From Bradyrhizobium sp. JYMT SZCCT0180 (lineage in GTDB: Bacteria > Pseudomonadota > Alphaproteobacteria > Rhizobiales > Xanthobacteraceae): a stretch of 64,000 nucleotides of DNA. Shown in pieces: positions 33,952 to 43,168 of the stretch (within the stretch, counting starts at the first letter, position 1; every line of letters begins with the position of its first letter). Where the stretch lies: positions 54,156 through 118,155 of the forward strand of contig NZ_JAFCLZ010000027.1 of NCBI RefSeq assembly GCF_018130165.1, read 5' to 3'. Both the position numbers and the translations under genes were made by a program. The notes beneath the pieces are model-generated. The model ran no database searches, was not told the DNA's origin, and worked only from the letters and a program-made list of their open reading frames with translations.

Positions 33952-35354
33952 TGGATGCGACCATCAACAAGACAGCCGAAGCCGGTGCCAACAGCGAATA
34001 TGCGCACGGCATCAGCTTCGGCGAAGCGTTCCGGGTCTGGCTGCGGGTGGCGTGCCTGAGTTTCGGCGGGCCCGCCGGCCAGATCGCGGTAATGCACCGC
34101 ATCCTGGTCGAGGAAAAGAACTGGATCTCCGAGAGCCGGTTTTTGCATGCGCTGAATTACTGCATGCTGCTGCCGGGGCCGGAAGCGCAACAGCTTGCCA
34201 CCTATATCGGCTGGCTGCTGCACCGGACCGCCGGCGGCATCGTGGCCGGCGGGCTTTTCATCCTGCCGGGCGTCATCGCTATCATGGGGCTGAGCTATAT
34301 CTACGCCGCCTACGGCAATGTCGGATTCGTCGAGGCGGTGTTTTTCGGGCTGAAAGCGGCGGTGCTCGCCATCGTCGTGCAGGCGGTGGTGCGGGTCGGC
34401 AAGCGCGCGTTGCGCAACCGGATCATGATCGCGCTGGCAGGCATCGCCTTTGTCGCGATCTTTTTCTTCAACGTCCCCTTCCCGATCATCATCATTGCCG
34501 CCGGCGTGATCGGTTATCTCGGCGCCCGCAGCGGCCGGCCGGAATTCGCCGCGGTCGAACATGGTGGCGGCGGCAAGAAGACGGCCGTCGTCGACAGCCT
34601 GCTCGGCGAGGAGTTGCCCGAGCATGTCCGCCCGAGCGTCGCCAAGGCGCTGAAAGTAAGTTCGGTCTGGCTGCTGCTATGGCTGGTGCCGGTCGCCGCG
34701 CTGCTGATCGCGTTCGGCCAGGACAATGTGTTCAGCCAGATCGCGCTGTTTTTCTCGAAGATGGCGATGGTGACGTTCGGCGGCGCCTATGCTGTGCTGG
34801 CCTATGTCGCCCAGCAGGCAGTCGAGCATTATCACTGGGTGCAGCCGCGCGAGATGCTGGACGGCCTCGGCATGGCCGAGACCACGCCGGGCCCCCTGAT
34901 CATGGTGCTGCAGTTCGTCGGCTTCATGGCCGCCTTTCGCGATCCCGGCACGTTGTCGCCGATGATGGCGGCGACGCTCGGCGGATTGCTGGCGACCTGG
35001 GTCACCTTCATGCCCTGCTTCCTCTGGATCTTCCTCGGCGCGCCCTTCATCGAGACCTTGCGCGGCAACAAGGGGCTTGCAGGTGCGCTAACCGCAATCA
35101 CCGCCGCCGTGGTCGGGGTGATCCTCAACCTGTCGATCTGGTTCGCGTTGCATACGCTGTTCCGGCAGACGACGCCGGTTCGATCGTTCGGGCTGTCGTT
35201 CGACATGCCCGTGCTGTCGAGCATCGATATCGCCGCCTTCGTGCTGTCTGCTGCGGCGGCGGCCGCGATCTTCCGACTCAACATCGGCATGCTCTGGGTG
35301 CTGGCGGGGTCCTGCGCGGCCGGCGTGGCGTTGCGGCTGACGGGGCTGATTTGA
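33951..35354 (+). CDS. chrA: chromate efflux transporter ChrA (long, two-domain)
   Basis: ChrA exports chromate from the cytoplasm. The 467-residue product has two homologous CHR halves: the first with CLSFGGPAGQIAVMHR and LPGPEAQQLATYIGW, the second with VTFGGAYAVLAYVAQQAV and ETTPGPLIMVLQFVGFMAA. About ten to twelve membrane helices are predicted. Its start overlaps the end of the rhodanese-ChrB gene, so the two are one operon. The first 18 residues are polar. Length is normal for long-chain CHR proteins (about 400-470). Confidence 0.96.
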   Translation: MDATINKTAEAGANSEYAHGISFGEAFRVWLRVACLSFGGPAGQIAVMHRILVEEKNWISESRFLHALNYCMLLPGPEAQQLATYIGWLLHRTAGGIVAGGLFILPGVIAIMGLSYIYAAYGNVGFVEAVFFGLKAAVLAIVVQAVVRVGKRALRNRIMIALAGIAFVAIFFFNVPFPIIIIAAGVIGYLGARSGRPEFAAVEHGGGGKKTAVVDSLLGEELPEHVRPSVAKALKVSSVWLLLWLVPVAALLIAFGQDNVFSQIALFFSKMAMVTFGGAYAVLAYVAQQAVEHYHWVQPREMLDGLGMAETTPGPLIMVLQFVGFMAAFRDPGTLSPMMAATLGGLLATWVTFMPCFLWIFLGAPFIETLRGNKGLAGALTAITAAVVGVILNLSIWFALHTLFRQTTPVRSFGLSFDMPVLSSIDIAAFVLSAAAAAAIFRLNIGMLWVLAGSCAAGVALRLTGLI

Positions 35355-35382
35355 GGCGCGGCGCTGACGTCTGAAGTCAGGC

Positions 35383-35910
35383 TTACTCCCGACCGATTCT
35401 GGTTTGCAGGTCGGCAATGTCGATGAATCCGTCGGCCTGACGACGCAATTCTTCCGCAGCGACCGGCGGCTGGCTCGAAATCGTCGAGGCGACGGTGACG
35501 CGGAGACCTCGCCGCTGCAGCGATTCAACCAGCGGGCGGAAAGCGCCATTCCCGGAGAACAGCACGATTTCGTCAAGATGCACGGCAAGTTCCATTGCAT
35601 CGACCGTGAGTTCGATATCCAGGCTGCTTCTGAACTTGCGGCGGCCACCGGCGTCGACGACCTCTTTCGACGCCTTGGTAATGACGGTGTAGCCGTTGTA
35701 ACCAAGCCAGTCGATCAAGGGCCGGATCGAGGGGAATTCCTGATCCTCACTGAAAGGCGTGTAGTACAACGCCCGCAACAACGAACCGCGGCTCTCAAAT
35801 TCCATGAGCAGGCGCTTGAAGTCGATATCAAAACCGAGCGCCCTGGCGGTTGCATGAAGATTGGGGCCGTCGATGAAGATCGCCATTCGGCCGGGCTCAG
35901 ATCGCAACAT
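35383..35910 (-). CDS. NYN/LabA-like domain protein, catalytically degenerate paralogue
   Basis: A 175-residue NYN (PIN-like) domain protein, closely similar along its length to the protein at 50677-51309. D14 (AIFIDGPNL), D98 and D104 are kept, but the late acidic motif SGDGDF of the paralogue reads SGNGAF here: the two aspartates are replaced by N121 and A123. NYN proteins are metal-dependent RNases in which these residues bind the metal, so this copy is probably inactive as a nuclease. It converges with chrA, 28 bp apart. A binding or regulatory role is possible. Confidence 0.88.
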   Translation of the reverse strand: MLRSEPGRMAIFIDGPNLHATARALGFDIDFKRLLMEFESRGSLLRALYYTPFSEDQEFPSIRPLIDWLGYNGYTVITKASKEVVDAGGRRKFRSSLDIELTVDAMELAVHLDEIVLFSGNGAFRPLVESLQRRGLRVTVASTISSQPPVAAEELRRQADGFIDIADLQTRIGRE

Positions 35911-36240
35911 ATGACCGTCCTTGAATCGAGAAACAATGGGCGGAGTTCAGGCCAGCCGGTCACCGGCTTCCCGTTCACGTGCCTCTTCAACGTTTCGCCT
36001 TGAAACCATGTCGTCGAACGCAGCGATGGCCGCACGCACCTTCGTCCGCTCGCCTGCTTTGAAACCTGAGAGATGCCGCAGCAAAAATCGCGCAACCGAA
36101 ACCGGCCGGCTCGAAGCGGCAATGCCTATCTAGCAGATAGCCCGCGTCCGACTTGCGATCCTGCGCCAATTATTTGGTTTTCTGCGCCAGGATGGCCCCC
36201 TCGCGGCGTACAAACCGCAAACGGACCGGGGCGGATCGCC
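35911..36240. other. 330-bp intergenic region without a supported gene
   Basis: It lies upstream of the NYN paralogue and downstream of the CDF exporter gene. Open frames on either strand lack ribosome sites and family features. It presumably holds the promoter of the NYN gene; no palindrome stands out. Confidence 0.5.
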
Positions 36241-37179
36241 TTACACCCGCTCCGCCGGCGCCAGCTTGCAGACCGCGCCGCTGGACTCGATCTGCAGCGT
36301 GGCGTGGTGAATGTTGAAACGGTGCGACAGCTCCTCGCAGACCCGATGCAGGAATGCGTCGTCGCTGCCGTCAGGCCGCACCAGATGCGCCGTCAGCGCG
36401 GTCTCGTTGGTGCTCATGGCCCAGATGTGGAGGTCATGCACTTCAGAGACGCCGTCGAGTGCGCCGAGATAGTCCCTGACCTTTGCCAGCTCGATGCCGC
36501 GCGGCACGCCGTCGAGCGCGAGATTGACGCTGTCGCGCGCCAGCCCCCAGCCGCTCACGAGCACCACACCGGCGATGGCAAGGCTGATCGCGGGATCGAC
36601 CCACAGCCATCCCGTGAACATGATCACCAGGGCCGCCACCACCACGCCAAATGACACGCCGGCATCGGCGGCCATGTGCAGATAGGCGCCGCGAACATTG
36701 AGGTCGCCATGGCGGCCGCGCATGAACAACAGGGCCGTGCCGCCATTGATGGCGATGCCGAGTGCCGCGACCGCCACGACGGTCCAGCCGGCCACCGGCG
36801 CGGGGGCCGAGAAGCGATTGATCGCCTCGACGATGATGCCGCCGACGGCGACCAGCAGAAGCCCGGCGTTGAACAACGCCGCGAGGATCGAGGCCCGCCG
36901 GTAGCCGTAGGTATGCCGCTGCGTCGGTTGCTTCTGCGCGAGCCACGCCCCGCCCCAGGCCAGCAGCAGCGCGATCACGTCGGAGAGATTGTGAACGGCG
37001 TCCGAAATCAGCGCCAGCGAATTGGCGGCATAGCCGAAGACCAGTTCGGCGGCGACGAACGCCGCATTGAGCGATGCGCCGACGGCAAATGCCCATCCGA
37101 AACTGTCGGGCGCATGGCTGTGCCCGGCGTGGTCATGTCCGTGGGAATGGTCGTGATGGTGGTGGTGATCGTGCGCCAT
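36241..37179 (-). CDS. cation diffusion facilitator (CzcD/DmeF-like) metal exporter
   Basis: CDF proteins export Zn2+, Co2+, Cd2+ or Ni2+ against protons. The 312-residue product has a histidine-rich N-terminal tail (HDHHHHHDHSHGHDH), six membrane helices, the paired metal site motifs NSLALISDAVHNLSDV (HxxxD) and LHMAADAG (HxxxD), and a cytoplasmic C-terminal domain with VSEVHDLHIWAMS and HHATLQIE. Both HxxxD motifs with histidine point to Zn or Co/Ni use rather than Fe/Mn. No CNR- or DmeR-type regulator is adjacent. Located in a run of metal and metalloid resistance genes. Confidence 0.93.
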   Translation of the reverse strand: MAHDHHHHHDHSHGHDHAGHSHAPDSFGWAFAVGASLNAAFVAAELVFGYAANSLALISDAVHNLSDVIALLLAWGGAWLAQKQPTQRHTYGYRRASILAALFNAGLLLVAVGGIIVEAINRFSAPAPVAGWTVVAVAALGIAINGGTALLFMRGRHGDLNVRGAYLHMAADAGVSFGVVVAALVIMFTGWLWVDPAISLAIAGVVLVSGWGLARDSVNLALDGVPRGIELAKVRDYLGALDGVSEVHDLHIWAMSTNETALTAHLVRPDGSDDAFLHRVCEELSHRFNIHHATLQIESSGAVCKLAPAERV

Positions 37180-37230
37180 GGCGGATTTATAGCGCGCGGA
37201 AATGCGAATACTATCACAGCGCCCTGCCCG

Positions 37231-39231
37231 TCAGAGCGAGACCGCGATCAGTTCCTCCACCAGAGGACCGCCGCCGACCGGAAACACGATGAACTGCTTG
37301 CCGCCGGCCATATAGGTGATCGGCGCGCCGACGGCGTTGGCAGGCACCGCGATCTCTGCCAGCATCTCGCCCGAGGTCTTGTCGTAGACCCACAGATGCG
37401 GACTGAAATTGTTGAGATCGGCGATCCGGCGCGTTCCACCCGCAGGCAGTCGCGGCGCACCGAAATAGCCTGACTGTACAACGATCATCACCGTTTTCGT
37501 GATCAGCGCCCAGCTGCGTGCGGGAAATCCCAGCCGCTCACGTATGCCCAAGGCTTGAATGGTCGGAATAAGCTCGGCACGCCCGATCGGAATCCGCCAG
37601 CGATGCTCGCCGCTGTTCATATCGATAGCAAGCATGCTGCCGAATGGCGGCTTGAGCAGCGGCAAGCCACGCGGCCCGGACAGGTAGCGGAATTCGCCGA
37701 TAAAGTCGTAGCGCGACTCCCCCGGCGCCGGCCTGCGAACGGTGACCACAAACGGCAGCCGGTAGGTGCCGACATAGAGCATGCCGGTGTCCGGATCGAT
37801 CGCCGCACCTGCCCAGTTGCCGCCGCCGGCGACGCCCGGTACCTGGATGGTCCCTCGTTCCGACGGCGGGGTGAACAGCGGACCGTGATCGTATTTCGCC
37901 ACGATGTCTCTTGCCTCCTGACGGAGTTCGGGCGTGAAATCGATCAAGTCTTCGTCGCGCACGCCCTGAAGGTCGATGGGGGCCGGCCTCGTCGGAAAAG
38001 GCTGGGTCTTCGATGCGCTTTCACCGGGAACGGTCGAAGCCGGCACCGGCTGCTCCTCGATCGGCCACACCGGCTGGCCGGTGACGCGATCGAATACGTA
38101 AACAAACGCCTGCTTGGTCACCTGCGCCACCGCCTTGACCGTTTTGCCGCCTACGGTGATGTCGATCAGGGTTGGCGCCGCCGGGGTGTCGTAATCCCAC
38201 AATCCATGATGCACGAGCTGGTAGTGCCAAACCTTTCTGCCGGTGGCGGCTTCGAGACACACGATGCTGTCGCCGTAAAGCCCGTCACCGGGACGATGAC
38301 CGCCATAGTAATCGTTGGTCGGCGTGCTCACCGGCAGATAGACATAGCCGAGTTCTTCATCCGCGCTCATCGGCGCCCAGACATTGGCGTTACCCGCCTC
38401 GCGCCACGAACCCCGTTGCCAGGTCTCGACGCCCTCCTCTTCGCCCTGCGGCACGGTGTGGAAGGTCCAGAGCAGCCGGCCAGTCACGACATCGAAGCCC
38501 CGTACGTCGCCGGGCGGCGACGGGCTTTTCCGCCACCAATCCATGACGGACGACCCAACCACGATGACGCCGCGTACGATCACCGGTGGTGAACTCATGG
38601 TGTAGTAGTCGCGGTCGACCTCGCGGCGCAGACCCTGCGTGAGATCGATCCGGCCGTCATTGCCGAAGCCCGGCACCGGCTTTCCGGTCTTCGCATCCAG
38701 CGCGATCATCTGCGCAAATGCTGTGAGCATGATGATGCGCTCGTCCTCGCCATTGCGCCAATAGGCGACGCCGCGATGCAGCCAGCCGTCATTGGCGGGC
38801 ATGCCGAGTCCGTTCTCGTAAACCTTGGGATCAAACACCCATTTGGATTCGCCGGTGACGGCATCGACGGCGGCAACCTGTGACAGCGACGTCGAGGTGT
38901 AAAGCACGCCCCCGACCATCAGCGGCGTCGATTCATTGGCGCGGGTCGGGCCGACGGACGGATTGGCTTGCTTGACCGCCATGTCCGGCGACTTCCAGCG
39001 CCAGGCGACATGCAGGTTTTTCGCGTTGCTCCGATCGATCTGCGTGAGCGGCGAATAGCGCGACACGGCGTAGGTCCCGGCATAGGCCGGCCATTCCCCT
39101 TGCGACAAGGCCTTGGCCGATTCAGGCAGCGCACCGGGGATAGGCTGAGCGTTGAGCAAAGACGGCATGGCGAGCATCAGGACTGCTCCGCCGATCGTTG
39201 CGATGAGTCGTTGCCATTCCGCTTTGCGCAA
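37231..39231 (-). CDS. PQQ-dependent dehydrogenase (membrane GDH-like quinoprotein), periplasmic
   Basis: Quinoprotein dehydrogenases oxidise sugars or alcohols in the periplasm and pass electrons to ubiquinone. The product (about 666 residues) has a Sec signal (RLIATIGGAVLMLAMPSLLNA) and an eight-bladed PQQ propeller with HVAWRWKSPD, NANVWAPMSADEELGYVYLP, VHHGLWDYDTPAAPTLIDI and VAGGGNWAGAAIDPDTGMLYVG. It lacks the five N-terminal membrane helices of E. coli GDH. The start is taken as TTG at 39231 because GGGGAGG lies 5 bases upstream; an ATG at 39258 is an alternative. The donor is unknown. It converges with nothing nearby and is preceded by a repeat. Confidence 0.88.
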   Translation of the reverse strand: MRKAEWQRLIATIGGAVLMLAMPSLLNAQPIPGALPESAKALSQGEWPAYAGTYAVSRYSPLTQIDRSNAKNLHVAWRWKSPDMAVKQANPSVGPTRANESTPLMVGGVLYTSTSLSQVAAVDAVTGESKWVFDPKVYENGLGMPANDGWLHRGVAYWRNGEDERIIMLTAFAQMIALDAKTGKPVPGFGNDGRIDLTQGLRREVDRDYYTMSSPPVIVRGVIVVGSSVMDWWRKSPSPPGDVRGFDVVTGRLLWTFHTVPQGEEEGVETWQRGSWREAGNANVWAPMSADEELGYVYLPVSTPTNDYYGGHRPGDGLYGDSIVCLEAATGRKVWHYQLVHHGLWDYDTPAAPTLIDITVGGKTVKAVAQVTKQAFVYVFDRVTGQPVWPIEEQPVPASTVPGESASKTQPFPTRPAPIDLQGVRDEDLIDFTPELRQEARDIVAKYDHGPLFTPPSERGTIQVPGVAGGGNWAGAAIDPDTGMLYVGTYRLPFVVTVRRPAPGESRYDFIGEFRYLSGPRGLPLLKPPFGSMLAIDMNSGEHRWRIPIGRAELIPTIQALGIRERLGFPARSWALITKTVMIVVQSGYFGAPRLPAGGTRRIADLNNFSPHLWVYDKTSGEMLAEIAVPANAVGAPITYMAGGKQFIVFPVGGGPLVEELIAVSL

Positions 39232-39332
39232 TGCCGCCTCCCCTTTTTTGGAGAGCATCGGCGAGAACCCTGAAGCAGTCAAAGGGCATCCAGCAAAACC
39301 GCGAGCAGATAACGAAATCGTAATCCGCCGCC

Positions 39333-39437
39333 AAGACGTGGATGCCCGGCACCCGTCTCCGCCAAGGCTTCGACGAGGCCACGAGTCGCTGGCCCGCCGG
39401 AGCTTTAGCGAAGGCGGCAAGGCCGGGCATGACGACG
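39333..39437. repeat. inverted near-identical copy of the element at 3641-3745
   Basis: Read on the minus strand, the segment from CGTCGTCATGCCCGG to CATCCACGTCTTGG matches 3641-3745 with about one change (GCCTTGCCG instead of GACTTGCCG). It lies between the quinoprotein start and the parC stop. Confidence 0.88.
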
Positions 39438-39453
39438 TCTGGGTATAAGTCCC

Positions 39454-41709
39454 CTACTCCACGCCCCGCAGGAACTTGTTCGACTTCGGCAGGCCGTGCG
39501 CGAGGCGGCCGGCGTCGGCGCGGTTGCCGCGCCAATCGGCCAGTTCCTTCCAGCTCATGCTCTGGTCGCGGCCGGCGGAATCTTTCCAGTTCAGCCCCGC
39601 CTTGGACTCGAATACCGCGACATCGGAGAGCTTTGCGCTGGTGTATTTCTGCAGCCGCACGCCGCGGCCGCGCGCCATCTCCGGCACCTGGTCGAGCGGG
39701 AACAGCACCATCTTGTGGTTGGTGCCGATGACGGCGACGGTGTCGCCGGCCACGGTCGTGATCGCGCAGGCCTCGTTCGGCATTTCGACGTTGAGCACCT
39801 GCTTGCCCTTGCGGGTGTTGCCGACGCAATCGTCCTCGTTGACGATAAAGCCCTGCCCTTCGAGGCTTGCGATCAGGAATTTGCGGCCGCCCTTGTTGAC
39901 GAACAGCGATACGATCGCGGTTTCCGGCTCCATGTCGATGAACATGCGGATCGCCTCGCCATGGCCGCGGCCGCCCGGCAGCTTTGCGACGTCGAGCGAA
40001 TAGAACTTGCCGTTGGTCGCGAACACCAGGAGCTTCGAGGTGGTCTCGGCAAAGAAAGCGTGGTCGAGCTTATCGTCGGTCTTGAAGGCAAGTCCCGAAA
40101 TATCCTCGACATGGCCCTTGAGCGTGCGCACCCAGCCCTTTTCGGAGATCACCACCGTGCACGGCTCGCGCTCGACAAACGCCTCCTCGATCGCGGCCAG
40201 ATCGTGCTCGGGCGCATCCGCGAAGGTGGTGCGGCGCTTGCCGAGCGGTGTCTTGGGCCCGAACATGTCGCGAACCTTGCGGACCTGATCGCCGACCTTG
40301 GACCATTGCTCGGTCTCGGAGCCGAGCAGCGACTTGATGCCCTTCAACTCGGCGCGAAGGTTCTTGTCCTCGGTGCGGATCTCGAATTCCTCGAGCTTGC
40401 GCAAACGGCGCAGCCGCATGTCGAGGATGGCGTCGGCCTGGACCTCGGTCAGCTTGAACGCCTTCATCAACTCCGGCTTCGGTTCATCCTCGGTGCGGAT
40501 GATCTTGATCACCTTGTCGATGTTCAGATAGGCGATCAGGTAGCCGCCGAGCACTTCCAGCCGGTTCTCGATCTGGGTCTTGCGGTAGTTCGAGCGGCGC
40601 AGCAGCACGTCGCGCAGATGGTCGAGCCATTCGCGAAGGCATTCGGCAAGGCCGACCACTTTCGGGATCTTGCCCTTGATCAGCACGTTGAGGTTCAGCG
40701 AAATCTTGCTTTCGAGCTCTGTCAGCCGGAACAGCGATTCCATCATCAGCGCGGGATCAACGGCGCGAGATTTCGGCTCGATCACGAGACGCACGTCTTC
40801 GGCAGACTCGTCCCTGACGTCGCCGACCAGCGGCAGCTTCTTTTCGTTGAGCAGCTCGGCGATCTTCTCCACCAGCCGGGATTTCTGCACCAGCCAGGGG
40901 ATCTCGGTGATCACAACGACCCAGGTACCCCGCGCCCCCTCTTCCTGGGTCCATCGCGCGCGGGTGCGGAACGAGCCCCGCCCGGTCATGTAGGCTTCCG
41001 CGATCGCTTCCTTGGAATCGACGATGATGCCGCCGGTCGGGAAGTCCGGCCCCTTGACCCATTTCAGCAGCGACTTCGATTTGGCATCCGGCTTGTCGAT
41101 CAGGTGCAGGGCGGCGTCGCACAGCTCGGCGGCGTTGTGCGGCGGGATCGACGTGGCCATGCCGACCGCGATGCCCTGGGAGCCGTTCGCAAGCAGGTTC
41201 GGGAAGCCGCCCGGCATCACCACCGGCTCTTTGGTCTGGCCGTCGTAATTGGGACGGAACTCGACGCCGTCCTCGTCGATGCCCTCCAGCAGCAGCTGCG
41301 CCACCGCGGTCATGCGCGCTTCGGTGTACCGATAGGCCGCCGGATTATCGCCGTCGATATTGCCGAAATTGCCCTGGCCGTCGACCAGCGGGTAGCGCGA
41401 GGAGAAATCCTGCGCCAACCGCACCATGGCGTCGTAGATCGCCTGGTCGCCATGCGGGTGGAACGAGCCCATCACGTCGCCGACGATCTTGGCGGATTTC
41501 TTGAACGCCGTGCCGGGGTCGAGCCGCAGCAGCCGCATGCCGTAAAGGATGCGCCGATGCACCGGCTTCAGGCCGTCGCGGCCGTCCGGCAGCGCGCGGT
41601 GCATGATGGTCGAAAGCGCATAGGTGAGATAGCGCTCTTCCAGCGCATCCCGCAGCATGACTTCATGGATTTCGGCCGGCTCTTCCGGCGGTAACGTTCG
41701 TTTTCCCAT
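39454..41709 (-). CDS. parC: DNA topoisomerase IV subunit A
   Basis: ParC is the DNA-breaking subunit of topoisomerase IV, which unlinks daughter chromosomes. The 751-residue product has the GyrA/ParC winged helix with catalytic Y128 (AAYRYTEARMT), the quinolone-pocket segment GSFHPHGDQAIYD, and a reduced C-terminal beta-pinwheel (VEDISGLAFKTDD, GQGFIVNEDDCVG, RGRGVRLQKY). The early GRDGLKPVHRRILYGM matches ParC. Overall length equals the E. coli protein, and the C-terminal pinwheel looks like ParC rather than GyrA. It is the last gene of the recO-parC side of the core cluster, though a repeat separates it from recO. Confidence 0.96.
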   Translation of the reverse strand: MGKRTLPPEEPAEIHEVMLRDALEERYLTYALSTIMHRALPDGRDGLKPVHRRILYGMRLLRLDPGTAFKKSAKIVGDVMGSFHPHGDQAIYDAMVRLAQDFSSRYPLVDGQGNFGNIDGDNPAAYRYTEARMTAVAQLLLEGIDEDGVEFRPNYDGQTKEPVVMPGGFPNLLANGSQGIAVGMATSIPPHNAAELCDAALHLIDKPDAKSKSLLKWVKGPDFPTGGIIVDSKEAIAEAYMTGRGSFRTRARWTQEEGARGTWVVVITEIPWLVQKSRLVEKIAELLNEKKLPLVGDVRDESAEDVRLVIEPKSRAVDPALMMESLFRLTELESKISLNLNVLIKGKIPKVVGLAECLREWLDHLRDVLLRRSNYRKTQIENRLEVLGGYLIAYLNIDKVIKIIRTEDEPKPELMKAFKLTEVQADAILDMRLRRLRKLEEFEIRTEDKNLRAELKGIKSLLGSETEQWSKVGDQVRKVRDMFGPKTPLGKRRTTFADAPEHDLAAIEEAFVEREPCTVVISEKGWVRTLKGHVEDISGLAFKTDDKLDHAFFAETTSKLLVFATNGKFYSLDVAKLPGGRGHGEAIRMFIDMEPETAIVSLFVNKGGRKFLIASLEGQGFIVNEDDCVGNTRKGKQVLNVEMPNEACAITTVAGDTVAVIGTNHKMVLFPLDQVPEMARGRGVRLQKYTSAKLSDVAVFESKAGLNWKDSAGRDQSMSWKELADWRGNRADAGRLAHGLPKSNKFLRGVE

Positions 41710-41762
41710 GGGGACGGGTTAAACTTTTGGGCTGACTCGGGCAAGCCGCGAATCGGGGCAAC

Positions 41763-41882
41763 CGTCGCCCCGGCGAACGCCGGGGCCCATAAACACAGGT
41801 GTTTGTGGCGAAAAACGGCTGGGGCCACAGCTCCTATTGATAGGCCGCGGCGTATGGGTCCCGGCTCAAGGCCGGGACGACG
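41763..41882. repeat. 120-bp composite palindrome upstream of parC
   Basis: The left arm CGTCGCCCCGGCGAACGCC and right arm GGTCCCGGCTCAAGGCCGG, each itself a hairpin, end in CCCATA and TATGGG facing inward and CGTCG/CGACG outward. It is another interspersed family, present once here, in the gap between parC and recO. Confidence 0.65.
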
Positions 41883-41892
41883 CGCGCTCGTG

Positions 41893-42645
41893 TCAAACCG
41901 CGGAACTGATTCGCGCCCGGTATTTGGTCACCGCGTTGATGAATCCATCGCGGGCGTCGGAATGGCCTTGCCCGCGCGGCTCCAGTACGTGGCGGAGCAG
42001 GAACATGCCGGTCAACCGAAAGCCGTCCTGCAGGTCCTGGTCCGACCAGCCATTCGTCCCGCCCTCGCCCTCTCGCAAAAATGCCGGCAACGGCAGCAGC
42101 CGGTCGCGGTAGGGCTCCCCGGCGCGTCGCGACACCGCGCCGCCGGATTTCGGCGACACGTAGATCAATTCCGTTGTCTCGCCGGTCGCGGCGCAGTTTT
42201 CCAGGTCGAGCCCGAAGCCGAGTTCGGCCAGCATCGCCAGCTCAAACCGGATCAGATGCGCCGCGGCGACGCCGACATCGTCGAAATCGTCCAGCGTGCG
42301 CTCGAACATCTCGTAGATGTCCTCGTGCGGGTCGCGCTCCGGCAACAACCGCACCAGCGAGGCCAGGTGGGTGACGCCATAGGTGGCATGCGCCGACGCC
42401 AGTAACGTCGCCGCGCGCAGCCGCGTGCCTTCGATGGCATAATATCCAAGATGCTCGTCGAGCCGCGCCCGCCACACCGTGGTGACGCTGTTGCCGGGCT
42501 GCAGCAGCGGCCGCATCCTTTTACCCGCGCCGCCGCGCACCAGCCCAAGGTGCCGGCCGTGGCTGCGCGTCAAGAGTTCGACGATGGCGGAGGATTCGCC
42601 ATGCCGCCGCACCCCCAGCACGATGCCTTCGTCGGTCCATTCCAT
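41893..42645 (-). CDS. recO: DNA repair protein RecO
   Basis: RecO works with RecF and RecR to load RecA on SSB-coated gaps. The 250-residue product begins MEWTDEGIVLGVRRHGESSAI, typical for alphaproteobacterial RecO, with an OB fold (residues 1-80, GLVRGGAGKRMRPLLQPGN) and a helical C-terminal part with FELAMLAELGFGLDLENCAATG; of the usual zinc cysteines only this one is clear, as in other alphaproteobacteria. The start at 42645 is used; the longer open frame runs into the repeat upstream. It follows era in the usual core order, here separated by a small membrane protein and two repeats. Confidence 0.94.
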   Translation of the reverse strand: MEWTDEGIVLGVRRHGESSAIVELLTRSHGRHLGLVRGGAGKRMRPLLQPGNSVTTVWRARLDEHLGYYAIEGTRLRAATLLASAHATYGVTHLASLVRLLPERDPHEDIYEMFERTLDDFDDVGVAAAHLIRFELAMLAELGFGLDLENCAATGETTELIYVSPKSGGAVSRRAGEPYRDRLLPLPAFLREGEGGTNGWSDQDLQDGFRLTGMFLLRHVLEPRGQGHSDARDGFINAVTKYRARISSAV

Positions 42646-42660
42646 GGGCGGAAGTTTATC

Positions 42661-42762
42661 ACGTAGGGTGGGCAAAGCGTAGCGTGCCCACCACGATCGA
42701 CAAACGGTGTCGCGATGGGTTGGTGGGCACGGCGCGAAGATCGCGCCTTTGCCCACCCTACG
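42661..42762. repeat. inverted-repeat element, 'GTAGGGTGGGCAAAG...CTTTGCCCACCCTAC' family
   Basis: Perfect 15-bp ends GTAGGGTGGGCAAAG and CTTTGCCCACCCTAC, with inner GTGCCCACCA and TGGTGGGCAC boxes. A second copy is at 52072-52163. Confidence 0.88.
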
Positions 42763-42773
42763 CAGCCGAACTA

Positions 42774-43154
42774 TCAAGCGTTGAACCAGCCCACGGCATC
42801 GCCGGTGAAGGAAAAATACAGCCCCGCCGTCGTCAGCGCGCAGGACACCACCTCGATGGCGCTGTCCAGTTGCAGGCCGTTCGCGCCGATCACCTGCGCC
42901 AGCGAGATCACCGACAGCACCAGCGCCGCGGCCAGCACCCAGCGCGGCCAGTTCTTGCGCTCCCGCGCCGCGAGCCGGACGAAATACACTAGCAGCAGGA
43001 TCAGGCCGGCCGCCATCAGGGTCGCGACCATGATCATCTGCTCGGTCATGTCGGCTTTCGGCGTGCGGTCCTGGAACGCGACCGACACCGCATCCAGCGT
43101 CAGCGACAGATAGAGCAGCACTTCAAACCAAACTACGTTCCTGGGCAGGGTCAT
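42774..43154 (-). CDS. small integral membrane protein (126 aa)
   Basis: The product has about four membrane helices (VVWFEVLLYLSLTLDAVSVAF, MIMVATLMAAGLILLLVYFV, WVLAAALVLSVISLAQVIG, AIEVVSCALTTAGLYFSF) and an ARERKNWPRW loop. No named family is recognised, although it resembles small conserved membrane proteins found between era and recO in Bradyrhizobium. The ATG at 43154 is used since the frame upstream is repeat sequence. Function unknown. Confidence 0.75.
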   Translation of the reverse strand: MTLPRNVVWFEVLLYLSLTLDAVSVAFQDRTPKADMTEQMIMVATLMAAGLILLLVYFVRLAARERKNWPRWVLAAALVLSVISLAQVIGANGLQLDSAIEVVSCALTTAGLYFSFTGDAVGWFNA

Positions 43155-43168
43155 CGGACTTCCAATTC

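Noticed and set aside
39496..41694. A 732-codon open frame antisense to parC
   Set aside because: It mirrors parC almost end to end, has no family resemblance and reflects the high-GC codon pattern of the true gene.
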